Shown piece after piece: positions 1 through 9,578 of a DNA stretch of 64,000 bases. The notes under the pieces were generated by a model, which was not told the origin of the DNA, made no database searches, and was given only the letters and a program-made list of their open reading frames with translations. Source of the stretch: Bacteroidota bacterium (lineage in GTDB: Bacteria; Bacteroidota; Bacteroidia; Cytophagales; Cyclobacteriaceae); NCBI GenBank assembly GCA_013285945.1, contig JABDGP010000003.1:17817-81816 (forward strand), written 5' to 3'. The position numbers and the translations under genes are program-made. Numbering within the stretch: the stretch's first letter is position 1; every line of letters begins with the position of its first letter.

Positions 1-2745
1 CTTTCGCAACGGCCATATTTTCTTCTTTTTTGTAGTTTGATGTAACAGGTCACGATAGCTGATTCTGTTATTGAGTCGGTTAAATTCAAGGTTGTCAGTG
101 GCACGTTCCCGGGCCCGAAGCAAAAGAATTTCCTCGCTCAGGCTTTGTTTAATTTCAATTTGCTCTCGCAATTCACTCTCAAGGGCGTTCATCTTTCCTG
201 ATGAGACTATCCTTAATTCAGGATGTTTTGTTTCGATATGATCGATCCATGCTAAACATAAACTGTTGAGAAATAATTGCTGCCATTCGCCGGTCTCTAT
301 ATTAGTAGACTTTTCCTTTAGTTTAGTGATGATCTGCAATTCATTTTCAGATAGTGCTTCCCGTAACTTGTCAAATTCACAAAGCGAGTCAAAGTCCTGT
401 GCCACCAAAGCCGCCAGTTCATCTGCAGGAATTCGGCCGCTGGAAAGATTATTCAACTGGCTAATTGATAAATAGGAAGACCAATGATTCAGCTTATCTT
501 GAGTCTGTACCAAAACCTGAATCAGCGCCTGCATCTTATTCTTAAATTCAGCTTCCCTCAGATGAATGGGGTTCAATAAATTTTTAAAGCCCCGAATGGC
601 ACCAAACAATAGCCTGATCTTAATTGCCTCGCGCTGCTGCTCAAACCATTCTGCAAAATGTTCCTTTGAAATGATTTCAGGAATATTAATCAGCCACTTC
701 TTATTTCTAAGTTTAGAAAGGTTATGCTCAAAATTTAATCGCTGATCCAATTTTTTTTCCAATATCTCAAATCCAGCTTTGTCACTCTGCAATTGGTTGG
801 CTACTAAAGCACGCGTGATCATGATCTTGTCTTTTGAAAATAACTGCCAGCGCAGCCAGCTCCAAAGTCCTTTTCTTGCTTTCATTCCCCGGTGGAGCGC
901 TTTTTGAAAATGCCCCAATAGCGAAGCCGGCACAGAAGCTTCAGGGCCATCGCTCGAAAAACAATCCATCATCATCCTTTCTATGTTGGATAGCCACAAG
1001 AGGCTTGTCTCGTTACTCTTCTCCGGCAACATTTTTTTTAGTGACGGGTATAACTGTTTCGCAGCAATTGTATCTGAAATGATCCTCAAGTCATTTATCC
1101 TGTCGCCGAGCTTCTTCAATTGATCGGGATCCAACGAAGCGTTAAGATTTTTCACTAGCGACTGACTAATCTCCTGATAGAACGGGAATACTTCGTTGAT
1201 AACACTTTTTATTTCAGGCAGGTCTCCAACTGAAAATTTTGCAAACGACTTTCGGTCTCTTAATAAATAAGAGTCACTCTCAAATTGATTCGCATACGTG
1301 GCATATTGCTGAATTGAACGCAAGACATGATCAATTTGATCAAACTTGAAATGACTGTACTCCTGCTTCAGTAGAATAAATGGATTATCATAACTACACT
1401 GCAAATAAAGCTCCTTCACACTTCGTCCGCATTCGGATTCATCAAATAGCGATTGCCGAAAATGTTCCAGCTCTTCGGTTATATGATCAATCCGTTTACT
1501 GGTTTGCAAAAATTTCCTGTCTAACTGAATTGCATCAAGGCTTATGTTTTTTGATTTGTATTCATCTGTAAGATTGATCTGTGCGGATACTTTTTCAAAA
1601 ATCTCTTTTCGGTCATTTTTATAATCATGTACTAGGGCCAAAAAATTTACCAGGTTCTTTTCTTTAAGCCGACCATAAACTACGTCCAGAGCTGCTCTCT
1701 TCTGACAAACCACAAGCACACGTTTCCCGTTAGCCATTGCATCGCTTACCAGATTACCTATCAGCTGAGACTTCCCTGTACCTGGTGGTCCTTGCACAAC
1801 AATCGAATGTCCAAGTTTCGATGCCTTCAAAGCATTCTCCTGCCAAATGTCGGAAGGGAAAACAGAATAGATTTTTTCTTCTTTTACCAGTGACGTGAAA
1901 TTATCGGACTGCCGAGGTGTTGAAGCTTCTCCACGCCCGGCGAAAAAATCCTCCATATCCTGAAATGAATTTTCCTCGATCAGTTGAACATAATCCTGAA
2001 CCAATGAAGAGCCCGCCTGTGGAAAAATGCCAAGCACGGCTTCGGGAAATAATTTGAGACTTCCTACCGCATGAGATTCATCAAATTGCTTTTTTGTATA
2101 GGATGCGAAGTTGATCAGTTCGTCCTGATAAGTGTCCGGATTAAAATTGAGTTCAATTGTGCTCGACTGAAGCATCCGGTATAATTCTGTGCGAAAAGCA
2201 GTTCCATCACGATTGACCTCTTCAAACGTTTCCTCTAGAAGTGAATCATCAACCTTCGTTTTGTTAAAGAATGAATATGCGAGCAGAAAAGATTTGTTAA
2301 ATAGTATTTCTTCTCGTGGGCATAAGTACCAGTTTGCGTTTTCAATTTTTAGTTCGACTGGAAAAAATAAAAGGGGGCAACGCACACCAGTTCCGTCAGA
2401 AAATTTACCCTGAACAAATGGCCAGCCAACATGCAAATCGCGCGCTCCGCTTTCTTCAAAAGTAAACTGGTCGAGTCGTAAAAGTTTTTTCAAGTTCAGG
2501 CTTGCCTCATTGGCGCTCTCCATACGCGAATCAGCCACAGGGCAAATCATCATTTTCTTTTCCTGTAAAAGAGCTTCAATAATAGAAAAAGACTTCTGAC
2601 CGTTGAGTTGGCTCAAACCTTGTAAATCAATGAATCGATCTGAAATACCTCGGAGAAAAAGTGAACGATTGTTTCCGCTCAGGTTGGTAAGTCTGCGTAA
2701 AAAAACAGCAAGTAGTTTTTTTGATGAATTGGCGGCCGGTTCCAC
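1..2745 (-). CDS. SF1-type DNA/RNA helicase / AAA-domain protein, C-terminus off the window edge
   Basis: Minus-strand reading from GTG at 2745 gives MEPAANSSKKLLAVFLRRLTNLSGNNRSLFLRGIS...; Walker A VVQGPPGTGKSQLIGNLVSDA near 1760-1800; still open at position 1, so absent from the ORF track. Confidence 0.75.
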   Translation of the reverse strand, partial: MEPAANSSKKLLAVFLRRLTNLSGNNRSLFLRGISDRFIDLQGLSQLNGQKSFSIIEALLQEKKMMICPVADSRMESANEASLNLKKLLRLDQFTFEESGARDLHVGWPFVQGKFSDGTGVRCPLLFFPVELKIENANWYLCPREEILFNKSFLLAYSFFNKTKVDDSLLEETFEEVNRDGTAFRTELYRMLQSSTIELNFNPDTYQDELINFASYTKKQFDESHAVGSLKLFPEAVLGIFPQAGSSLVQDYVQLIEENSFQDMEDFFAGRGEASTPRQSDNFTSLVKEEKIYSVFPSDIWQENALKASKLGHSIVVQGPPGTGKSQLIGNLVSDAMANGKRVLVVCQKRAALDVVYGRLKEKNLVNFLALVHDYKNDRKEIFEKVSAQINLTDEYKSKNISLDAIQLDRKFLQTSKRIDHITEELEHFRQSLFDESECGRSVKELYLQCSYDNPFILLKQEYSHFKFDQIDHVLRSIQQYATYANQFESDSYLLRDRKSFAKFSVGDLPEIKSVINEVFPFYQEISQSLVKNLNASLDPDQLKKLGDRINDLRIISDTIAAKQLYPSLKKMLPEKSNETSLLWLSNIERMMMDCFSSDGPEASVPASLLGHFQKALHRGMKARKGLWSWLRWQLFSKDKIMITRALVANQLQSDKAGFEILEKKLDQRLNFEHNLSKLRNKKWLINIPEIISKEHFAEWFEQQREAIKIRLLFGAIRGFKNLLNPIHLREAEFKNKMQALIQVLVQTQDKLNHWSSYLSISQLNNLSSGRIPADELAALVAQDFDSLCEFDKLREALSENELQIITKLKEKSTNIETGEWQQLFLNSLCLAWIDHIETKHPELRIVSSGKMNALESELREQIEIKQSLSEEILLLRARERATDNLEFNRLNNRISYRDLLHQTTKKKKIWPLRK

Positions 2746-2754
2746 GCTACGGGT

Positions 2755-3654
2755 TTATAGAGAAAGGTAGGGCTTTATTTTTTGAAACTTTTGCTCGTCA
2801 ATAAGAGTAATTTTTATCAGCTCATCCAACGACTGAAACAATCCATGTTGGGCACGATAGGCTATAATCACTTTTGCCAATTTATATTTAATGTAAGGAT
2901 GAGCGCTCAAGACTTGTTCGGATGCCAAATTGACATTGATTTGCTTAGGCTGAAAATCCTTTTCGATGAATGACTTTAGCAGCAGTTCTTTGATTACTAC
3001 AGAGTCCAGACCGTAGACTTCCCGCAACTGCGCCTCAGTAACAAACCCGCCGAGTTTCTCACGATAACTAACAATGCGACTGGAAAGCTTTGCACCAATG
3101 CCATAGATTTTTATCAATTGAGCAGTGTCTGCGTTGTTCAAATCAAATTTGATAAAGGTAGATTTCTCTTTTTCAGCAAATTTTAAAACCTGGCTTTCCT
3201 TCAATTTCTTTTCAGGCAGATCGATGAATGGCGATAGCTTATTAAACAGGACTGAATCCACTCCATAGATTTTCATCAAGTCGTTTTTTACAATAAACTT
3301 TCCTCCTTTTAATCTGTAGTTAACGATCCGATTTGCCAACGAATTAGTGAAGTTCAATTCATTCAATTGTTCTTTAGTGACCAGGTTCGGGTTGAAAAAA
3401 AATAATTTCTTGGACGAGGTCACCGGTTTGACAAACGCAGTGTCTTTTTCCGGCTCCCATTTCAAAGTAGTAATAAGGCTGTCAAGTTCTTTAGCCTCTT
3501 TTGAGAAATCATGAGGCTGTCGAATAAACCAATAGCGATAAACCGGTTCTGAAAAAATCAGAACAAGCATCAAAGGCAATAAGATTAGAAAAGCGTTAGT
3601 CTCTGTTCGGGAAAAGCCAAAGAAATTCCTGATCAAAGCTTTAAGACGATTCAT
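2755..3654 (-). CDS. Helix-hairpin-helix (ComEA-like) protein with one N-terminal TM segment
   Basis: Repeated HhH motifs: FDLNNADTAQLIKIYGIGAKLSSRIVSYREKLGGF, NPNLVTKEQLNELNFTNSLANRIVNYRLKGGKF. Confidence 0.85.
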   Translation of the reverse strand: MNRLKALIRNFFGFSRTETNAFLILLPLMLVLIFSEPVYRYWFIRQPHDFSKEAKELDSLITTLKWEPEKDTAFVKPVTSSKKLFFFNPNLVTKEQLNELNFTNSLANRIVNYRLKGGKFIVKNDLMKIYGVDSVLFNKLSPFIDLPEKKLKESQVLKFAEKEKSTFIKFDLNNADTAQLIKIYGIGAKLSSRIVSYREKLGGFVTEAQLREVYGLDSVVIKELLLKSFIEKDFQPKQINVNLASEQVLSAHPYIKYKLAKVIIAYRAQHGLFQSLDELIKITLIDEQKFQKIKPYLSL

Positions 3655-3791
3655 AGAATAAAAGAAGTAGACTGTTAATTAATGACGTAAAAAAAAACTC
3701 GCATGAGAGTAGAACGTGGACTGATTGGTACTACGCCAACATAAATTTAGAGTCCGCCTTGAAGAGCCGGCTTTCTCTAACGGTCGTACCA

Positions 3792-5033
3792 TCATATTAT
3801 AAACATCTTATTTTGAGCGAGGCATCCGCTCAGCTTGCGATAAACGCTTTTGATATTTTCGACAGAGTGATCTTTGCCAAGTGCATTGGTGATTCTGTTC
3901 GCAAGTGTTCCTTCAGTTAGTATGATATCAAGTTCAGGCTTCTCCCATTTTTCCAGCGAGGGAGTTAGTGTAATAAGTCTTTGCAAAATACTTTTCCAAA
4001 GCTCGGCAGCGCTTAGCGGAGTTCGAATTCCAAAGATCTTCAAAAACTCATCATTTGTTATTACAGCTTGCGGTCCACTTACAATGCAATCATCAAAAAT
4101 GGATACAAGCACATCGGTTTTTATTTTTACTTGTTCTTCAATCGGAATAAATTTTTCGTTGACCAACGCCTTAAGCAATTCTATCACAAGCGTTATTATG
4201 GCCATGTCAGCTGCCGGGCATTCTTGTATATCCATCACACGGATTTCAATTGAGCCGCGATCAAAACGAGGTATGGCACCGCGAGAGTTTACCCAAATAG
4301 GATTCAAAATATTGTTAGGATCAAATGGTTTGATGTCTGCCTGAATCTTGTCATACACTGTATTGATATAATTCCGTTTTGAAAAAACAGCTTCGGGTAT
4401 AACTCTGCCAGTAATCGATGGGATTTTAGCTTGGTTCGTTTTATAGAACTCCAGGCGTGTATCTAGTTTTCCTGTTAACCGGCCATCGAGGATTGGAGAA
4501 CTCGCGCACAAAGCAGGAAGTACTGGCAACAAGATTCTAACTGCCGCATGAAGTTTGGCAAACTCTTCATCATCATAAAACGGCAGATTTAAATGTGTGC
4601 TTTGCAAATTGCTCCAACCGTGACCCTTGCTATTAAAAATCCGATCGTATATTTCATACACTTCATTGCTTTCATGCGGCCACAATTTTGTTTCAATAAT
4701 CGGATCCATTAGCGGATGAGCTGCAGAAGGCATAAGCATTGCATTCCACTTGCTTAGTATTGCATTTATCTTTTTTATGTTGTCTGCAAATGCGTGCTCT
4801 AGTGCATTAAAATTTAACTCTGGTTTTGTCGATTTTAATTCAATCACATGCAATACCAATTCGTTACTCCACGTAACAATTCCGTTTTCAAAATCGCTCG
4901 CATACTCTCCCAGTTCATGCTTGAGCAATTCGTCAGTTATCGGCTTCACAGCCAATGTATCTTTGTCCACCAACATGTATTCCAGTTCGATGCCGAAAGC
5001 CTGAAATAAGTGCAGGCGCGATGGTTGATTCAT
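3792..5033 (-). CDS. Glutamate-cysteine ligase family 2 (GCS2-like) carboxylate-amine ligase
   Basis: FGIELEYMLVD N-terminus, WSNLQSTHLNLPF, RGSIEIRVMDIQECPAAD; overlaps the RimK-like gene by 4 bp. Confidence 0.8.
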   Translation of the reverse strand: MNQPSRLHLFQAFGIELEYMLVDKDTLAVKPITDELLKHELGEYASDFENGIVTWSNELVLHVIELKSTKPELNFNALEHAFADNIKKINAILSKWNAMLMPSAAHPLMDPIIETKLWPHESNEVYEIYDRIFNSKGHGWSNLQSTHLNLPFYDDEEFAKLHAAVRILLPVLPALCASSPILDGRLTGKLDTRLEFYKTNQAKIPSITGRVIPEAVFSKRNYINTVYDKIQADIKPFDPNNILNPIWVNSRGAIPRFDRGSIEIRVMDIQECPAADMAIITLVIELLKALVNEKFIPIEEQVKIKTDVLVSIFDDCIVSGPQAVITNDEFLKIFGIRTPLSAAELWKSILQRLITLTPSLEKWEKPELDIILTEGTLANRITNALGKDHSVENIKSVYRKLSGCLAQNKMFII

Positions 5034-6478
5034 TTCTCTGCTTTGATTTTATCCAAAAAAACTTCCATGATTATTGAATACAACTTGTCCTTTAAAATCT
5101 TGTCTTCGATGCCCGCATCAATATTGGGGTTATCATTGATTTCTATCACATAAAATTTTCCGTCAACTTCTTTCATATCAACACCGTACAAACTCTTGCC
5201 GATAAGTGCTGTTGCTTTGAGTGCCGTCTTCAATAAACCTGATGGCGCCTGATCTACCGGAATGCTCTCCACCTCTCCTTCGCGTGACTTTTCTTTATTC
5301 GCACTCCAGTTTACAATCTGCCAGTGCTTGGTAGCCATAAAATATTTGCAAACATAAATCACCTGACTGTCGATTACACCCACACGCCAATCAAATGGCG
5401 TTGGTAAAAATTCCTGCGCGATAAGCAAATCCGATTTTTCAAACATGGTAGCTCTCACCTTTTTAAATTCTTCTTTTGAGTTTATTTTAAAGACGCCTTT
5501 CGAAAACGCTCCATCCGGTTGCTTAAGTATAAAAGGAAAAGCCATCTTGGTCGAGATCGAGTCGCAGTTTTCTTCAGAGATCACGACCGACTTGGGTGTG
5601 AGAACTTTGTGAGAGTTGAGCAGTTCATGTAAATAAACTTTGTTCGTGCATTTTAAAATGGAGTCGGGATCGTCAATCACTGCAAGCCCGAGCGATTGTG
5701 CTTTTTTTGCAAAACGAAAAGTATGGTGATTTACATTGGTTGTTTCACGGATAAACAGTGCATCGTACTGAATCAGTTTATCAATGTCATTTTTTGTAAT
5801 GAACTCGGTATTAAATCCCGTTTCTATCGCTGCCTTATAAAAACGCTTCAATGCACGCTCATCCGAAGGCGGATTGGTATCATCCGGATCGGTGAGTATG
5901 GCGAGGTCATATTTCTTTTTATCAGGCCGGTAGTCTCGCTTCCGCAACAAATATTTTTCCAACGAGGAAACGAGAAGCGGCTTATCAACCTCTGGTACTT
6001 CATTTAAGTTAATAGGTCGGATGCTTTGCAAGACCCATTTATTTTTCTTGGAGAAAGCAGCACGGAGCGACGGAGCCTGTACCATCTGGAAAAGTTGCTG
6101 TGCAAGGCGATTGAGATTTTCTGATTGTGTAATACCAAAATAAATATTGAACTCAACGCGATCGTAAGGCTCGGTTTTAAAAGTATTTTGGATGAGCATG
6201 TCAAAATCCAAGGAGTCATCGCGCAAAATAGAAGGGAAGCGCAAATCCTGAATGGTGGAAACTTCCGGCAGTGCTTTGTGACCGCGCGCTTCCGCAAGCA
6301 ACGAAACATAGTACCCTTCACTTTGGTATTGATATGACTTACAAAGATTCAGCACTTTCAGGTTTTTCATCACCTGATATTCCTCCCCTGAAATGTATTC
6401 ATCTGCCGAAATGACTTCTACATCTTCGATTTGAAAGTTCCACGTCTCCGGTTTTTCGACGATTATTAATTTAGGCAT
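5030..6478 (-). CDS. RimK-family ATP-grasp protein with an N-terminal RimK-associated extension
   Basis: ATP-grasp motifs FPFILKQPDGAFSKGVFKI, LLIAQEFLPTPFDWRVGVID, GVDMKEVDGKFYVIEINDNPNIDAGIED. Confidence 0.88.
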   Translation of the reverse strand: MPKLIIVEKPETWNFQIEDVEVISADEYISGEEYQVMKNLKVLNLCKSYQYQSEGYYVSLLAEARGHKALPEVSTIQDLRFPSILRDDSLDFDMLIQNTFKTEPYDRVEFNIYFGITQSENLNRLAQQLFQMVQAPSLRAAFSKKNKWVLQSIRPINLNEVPEVDKPLLVSSLEKYLLRKRDYRPDKKKYDLAILTDPDDTNPPSDERALKRFYKAAIETGFNTEFITKNDIDKLIQYDALFIRETTNVNHHTFRFAKKAQSLGLAVIDDPDSILKCTNKVYLHELLNSHKVLTPKSVVISEENCDSISTKMAFPFILKQPDGAFSKGVFKINSKEEFKKVRATMFEKSDLLIAQEFLPTPFDWRVGVIDSQVIYVCKYFMATKHWQIVNWSANKEKSREGEVESIPVDQAPSGLLKTALKATALIGKSLYGVDMKEVDGKFYVIEINDNPNIDAGIEDKILKDKLYSIIMEVFLDKIKAEK

Positions 6479-6560
6479 GTCAATTAATTGATCAATTTAG
6501 CCAAGATAACAAGTTCGGTGAAATTGGATTTGACTAATTGAGGCATTAACAGGTGGCTGA

Positions 6561-7277
6561 TTATTTTTTTGGTTCAATGATCAAAAGGTTAGCATCATAA
6601 GTAACAATACCGAGCATGATGCTGTTGATGAGCCTGTCAAACGCAACACTATAGTATTGGCTTTTCAACGGATTAGGATTCATCGGGTCTGCAAGATAGA
6701 CCGTATTGGTCGTGTCATCAAATCCGTTGACTATAACAAAGTGACCCACAGGTTCCCCACGAATGCTATCAAACTTGTTGCTCGCCGGAATCTCGCGTTG
6801 AGTTCCATAAAGATAAGTTGCGCTGAGCCCGGTAAGAACTGGTACCGACTGCTTCAGGTATCTTTTAATCAGTGCTTCGTCCAATTCAGTCTGCAGAATT
6901 TTTCCGCCGGCTTCCAAAAATTTGATGTAGGCCTTCGATGCTACCTGCAGTCGTTTGCTTCTGAATTTGTAACGCATCTGCTTCTTCAAGTTGTGCACCA
7001 TCATTTTCGACGAAAGTGTAAACCACGAAGGATCAAAAATAGTGAGATTGTATGTATAGATGTGAGCGTGATAACCGCGCTGCAACGCATGGTTGCCGAG
7101 CATCACTGCGAGTGTGCCGCCCGACTTCAAGCTTTTAACTTCGTTGATTACTTCTTTTAGCGCAATAGGGTCATTGTAGTATTGATAAAGCGCGTGCAGA
7201 CACGTGGGGCCGCATGTAATATCATCAGGCTGGGCCTTGATGTCGAAATTGAGAAATAAGGCGTGGCGATTGGTCAT
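6561..7277 (-). CDS. C39-like (papain-fold) peptidase family protein
   Basis: QPDDITCGPTCLHALYQYY (catalytic Cys context), GHFVIVNGFDD (His), VYLADPMNP (Asp). Confidence 0.85.
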   Translation of the reverse strand: MTNRHALFLNFDIKAQPDDITCGPTCLHALYQYYNDPIALKEVINEVKSLKSGGTLAVMLGNHALQRGYHAHIYTYNLTIFDPSWFTLSSKMMVHNLKKQMRYKFRSKRLQVASKAYIKFLEAGGKILQTELDEALIKRYLKQSVPVLTGLSATYLYGTQREIPASNKFDSIRGEPVGHFVIVNGFDDTTNTVYLADPMNPNPLKSQYYSVAFDRLINSIMLGIVTYDANLLIIEPKK

Positions 7278-7388
7278 AAAACACGTTCCTGAAAAGAACC
7301 GCTTATCCCAAATTTAAACTTAAAATCACGCTTTGGAAATATTAATACAATCGAAAGTTCAGATATTAGCAACACAATAATTATTACT

Positions 7389-8153
7389 ATGAAACACTTT
7401 CTGATTTTTTGCCTCTCAATCCTCATTACCACGTTCTCATTTGCATGGGGCCCCACCGGTCATCGGGCGGTAGGGCTAATAGCTCAAAAGCACCTTTCGG
7501 CGAAAGCCAAAAAAAACCTGGCAAAAGTTCTGGGCCAGGAATCTCTGGCCGAAGTAGCTAACTGGATGGATGAAATCCGATCGGACTCTACTTATAAAGA
7601 CATGGCCGATTGGCATTGGGTTACTGTCGAAACCGGAAAGACGTATGATCAGTCGACCAAAAATCCCAAAGGAGATGTGATTGCAACGCTGGAAAGGATT
7701 ATTTCGGAATTGAAAAAACATACGCTCGACAAAAAAACAGAAATGGAATATGTGAAAATGCTGGTTCATCTGGTAGGAGACATTCATCAGCCGTTGCATG
7801 TAGGCTGCTGTGATGACCAAGGCGGCAACAAAGTGAAAGTAAAATGGTTTCGCAATGAATCTAACCTCCACCGAGTGTGGGATAGCGACATGATTGACGA
7901 CACCAAGCTAAGTTACAGTGAACTGGTGGAATTTCTCGACAAATCAGATGCTACTACCATGATGGCTTGGCAAAAGAATTCTGTGCGCGATTGGGCTGAC
8001 GAATCGATGGGCCTTCGCAAAACTGTCTATGAAATCGGTGATGGAAATCTGGGCTACAAATATTCATTTAAAAACCTTCCGATAGCCAAGAAAAGAGTGC
8101 TGCAGGCAGGTGTGAGATTGGCTGGTATACTCAATGAGATTTACGGTAAGTAA
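7389..8153 (+). CDS. S1/P1 nuclease family protein, secreted
   Basis: Signal peptide followed by WGPTGHRAVGLIAQKHL; LVHLVGDIHQPLHVGCCDDQGGNKVKVKWF; NLHRVWDSDMID. Confidence 0.95.
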   Translation: MKHFLIFCLSILITTFSFAWGPTGHRAVGLIAQKHLSAKAKKNLAKVLGQESLAEVANWMDEIRSDSTYKDMADWHWVTVETGKTYDQSTKNPKGDVIATLERIISELKKHTLDKKTEMEYVKMLVHLVGDIHQPLHVGCCDDQGGNKVKVKWFRNESNLHRVWDSDMIDDTKLSYSELVEFLDKSDATTMMAWQKNSVRDWADESMGLRKTVYEIGDGNLGYKYSFKNLPIAKKRVLQAGVRLAGILNEIYGK

Positions 8154-8224
8154 TCGTCGGCTAGCTGGAAAGAATCTTTTCTTTTTTGTAAATTGGATTA
8201 CGGTGGGATAAGTTGGGATAAGTT

Positions 8225-8653
8225 ATGAGTGGACGGACAATTTTACATGTGACACTCTTTGGCCTGATGCTGTATTCAACAGTTTCAGTTGCACAAATCA
8301 ATACCGGAGAGCTTCGTAAAAGCATTTTCTTCGGAGGTGGTAGTTATTATATGGACGAAGAGCAGGCAATAATGCTTTCGCGCTGGCTGGATTCCATTCC
8401 CAATCTTCTTGAGAAGTACGAAATCCAGCTTATAAGCCACACCGACAATATTGGCGGGAAAAGGTATAACCAGTGGCTTTCTGGAATGCGCAGCCAAACC
8501 GTGCATGGATTGCTGATTCAAAAAGACATTCCCGAAAGGATAATACACACCAGAGATTGGGGTTCAGAAAACCCATTATATTCCAACGACTCTTATCAAA
8601 ATGTCATTATGAACCGCCGGGTCGATGTTGTTTTGCATCCCGTAGTGTTCTGA
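8225..8653 (+). CDS. OmpA-like C-terminal domain protein
   Basis: IFFGGGSYYMDEEQAIMLSRWLDSI...YEIQLISHTDNIGGKRYNQWLSGMRSQTVHGLLIQKDIPERII...NRRVDVVL. Confidence 0.8.
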   Translation: MSGRTILHVTLFGLMLYSTVSVAQINTGELRKSIFFGGGSYYMDEEQAIMLSRWLDSIPNLLEKYEIQLISHTDNIGGKRYNQWLSGMRSQTVHGLLIQKDIPERIIHTRDWGSENPLYSNDSYQNVIMNRRVDVVLHPVVF

Positions 8654-8891
8654 TCCCTTCCTTTGCCCGTCCTATTTTTAATCAAAAACAGAAGTAATTT
8701 TTTGTTAACCTTACCATCCGTTTTCGGACATCATTTTGCATTAGCGGACGCGAATGGTGAAACAAAAACCTGTTTTCTGCGTCAAATCAAATGAATCATC
8801 ACTTGGCATTATTTTGGGCATTAGCTGATCATAAATTTAGATTTTAGGATTGTCTTTGCCCGCAAATGATGCCCTAACCCAAAAAAACCAA

Positions 8892-9569
8892 ATGATAAAG
8901 CTCCAGGACATAGACAAGTACATCGATTCCCGTTTTCAGCGCACTTTTATCTTGAAGGGCATTGATCTGGAAGTAAAGCAAGGCGAATTCCTCACCATAA
9001 TGGGTCCGAGTGGTGCAGGCAAATCATCGATCATGAATATTATAGGCATGCTCGATGAGCCGTCGGCCGGAGAATATTACTTTTTCGACGAGCCGGTGCA
9101 CAAAATGAAGGAAAAGCAGAAGAGTGAGATGCACAAAAACTACATCGGCTTCATTTTTCAGGCATACCACCTCATCGATGAGCTTACGGTTTATGAAAAT
9201 ATTGAGACACCTCTATTATATAAAGGAGTGAATGGCAACATGCGCAAAAGCATGGTGGCGGAGATGCTTGATCGCTTCAATATGGTAGCCAAAAAAGATT
9301 TGTTTCCCGAGCAATTGAGTGGTGGCCAGCAGCAATTGGTGGGCATCGCCCGCGCAATTGTAGGCGAGCCAAAACTGTTACTGGCCGATGAGCCTACAGG
9401 CAATCTGCACTCTGACCAGGGAAAACAGATCATGGATATTTTTCAAAAATTAAATGACGAAGGCATCACGATTATACAAGTGACACACTCCGAAGAAAAC
9501 GCTCAACGAGGAAAGCGCATTATTCGCTTAGCCGATGGCGCAGTAGCAGCAGATGAAATTGTACGATAA
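8892..9569 (+). CDS. ABC transporter ATP-binding protein (MacB/LolD-like)
   Basis: Walker [10 protein letters not shown], signature LSGGQQQ, Walker [12 protein letters not shown]; likely start [10 protein letters not shown] at 8892 (track ORF starts at 8850). Confidence 0.93.
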   Translation: MIKLQDIDKYIDSRFQRTFILKGIDLEVKQGEFLTIMGPSGAGKSSIMNIIGMLDEPSAGEYYFFDEPVHKMKEKQKSEMHKNYIGFIFQAYHLIDELTVYENIETPLLYKGVNGNMRKSMVAEMLDRFNMVAKKDLFPEQLSGGQQQLVGIARAIVGEPKLLLADEPTGNLHSDQGKQIMDIFQKLNDEGITIIQVTHSEENAQRGKRIIRLADGAVAADEIVR

Positions 9570-9578
9570 GACCGTAAT

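Noticed and set aside
3874-4344. 156-aa plus-strand ORF
   Set aside because: Fully antisense to the well-supported GCS2-like ligase gene; no recognisable domain.
6657-7160. 167-aa plus-strand ORF
   Set aside because: Fully antisense to the C39-like peptidase CDS; Cys/His/Arg-rich composition typical of shadow ORFs.
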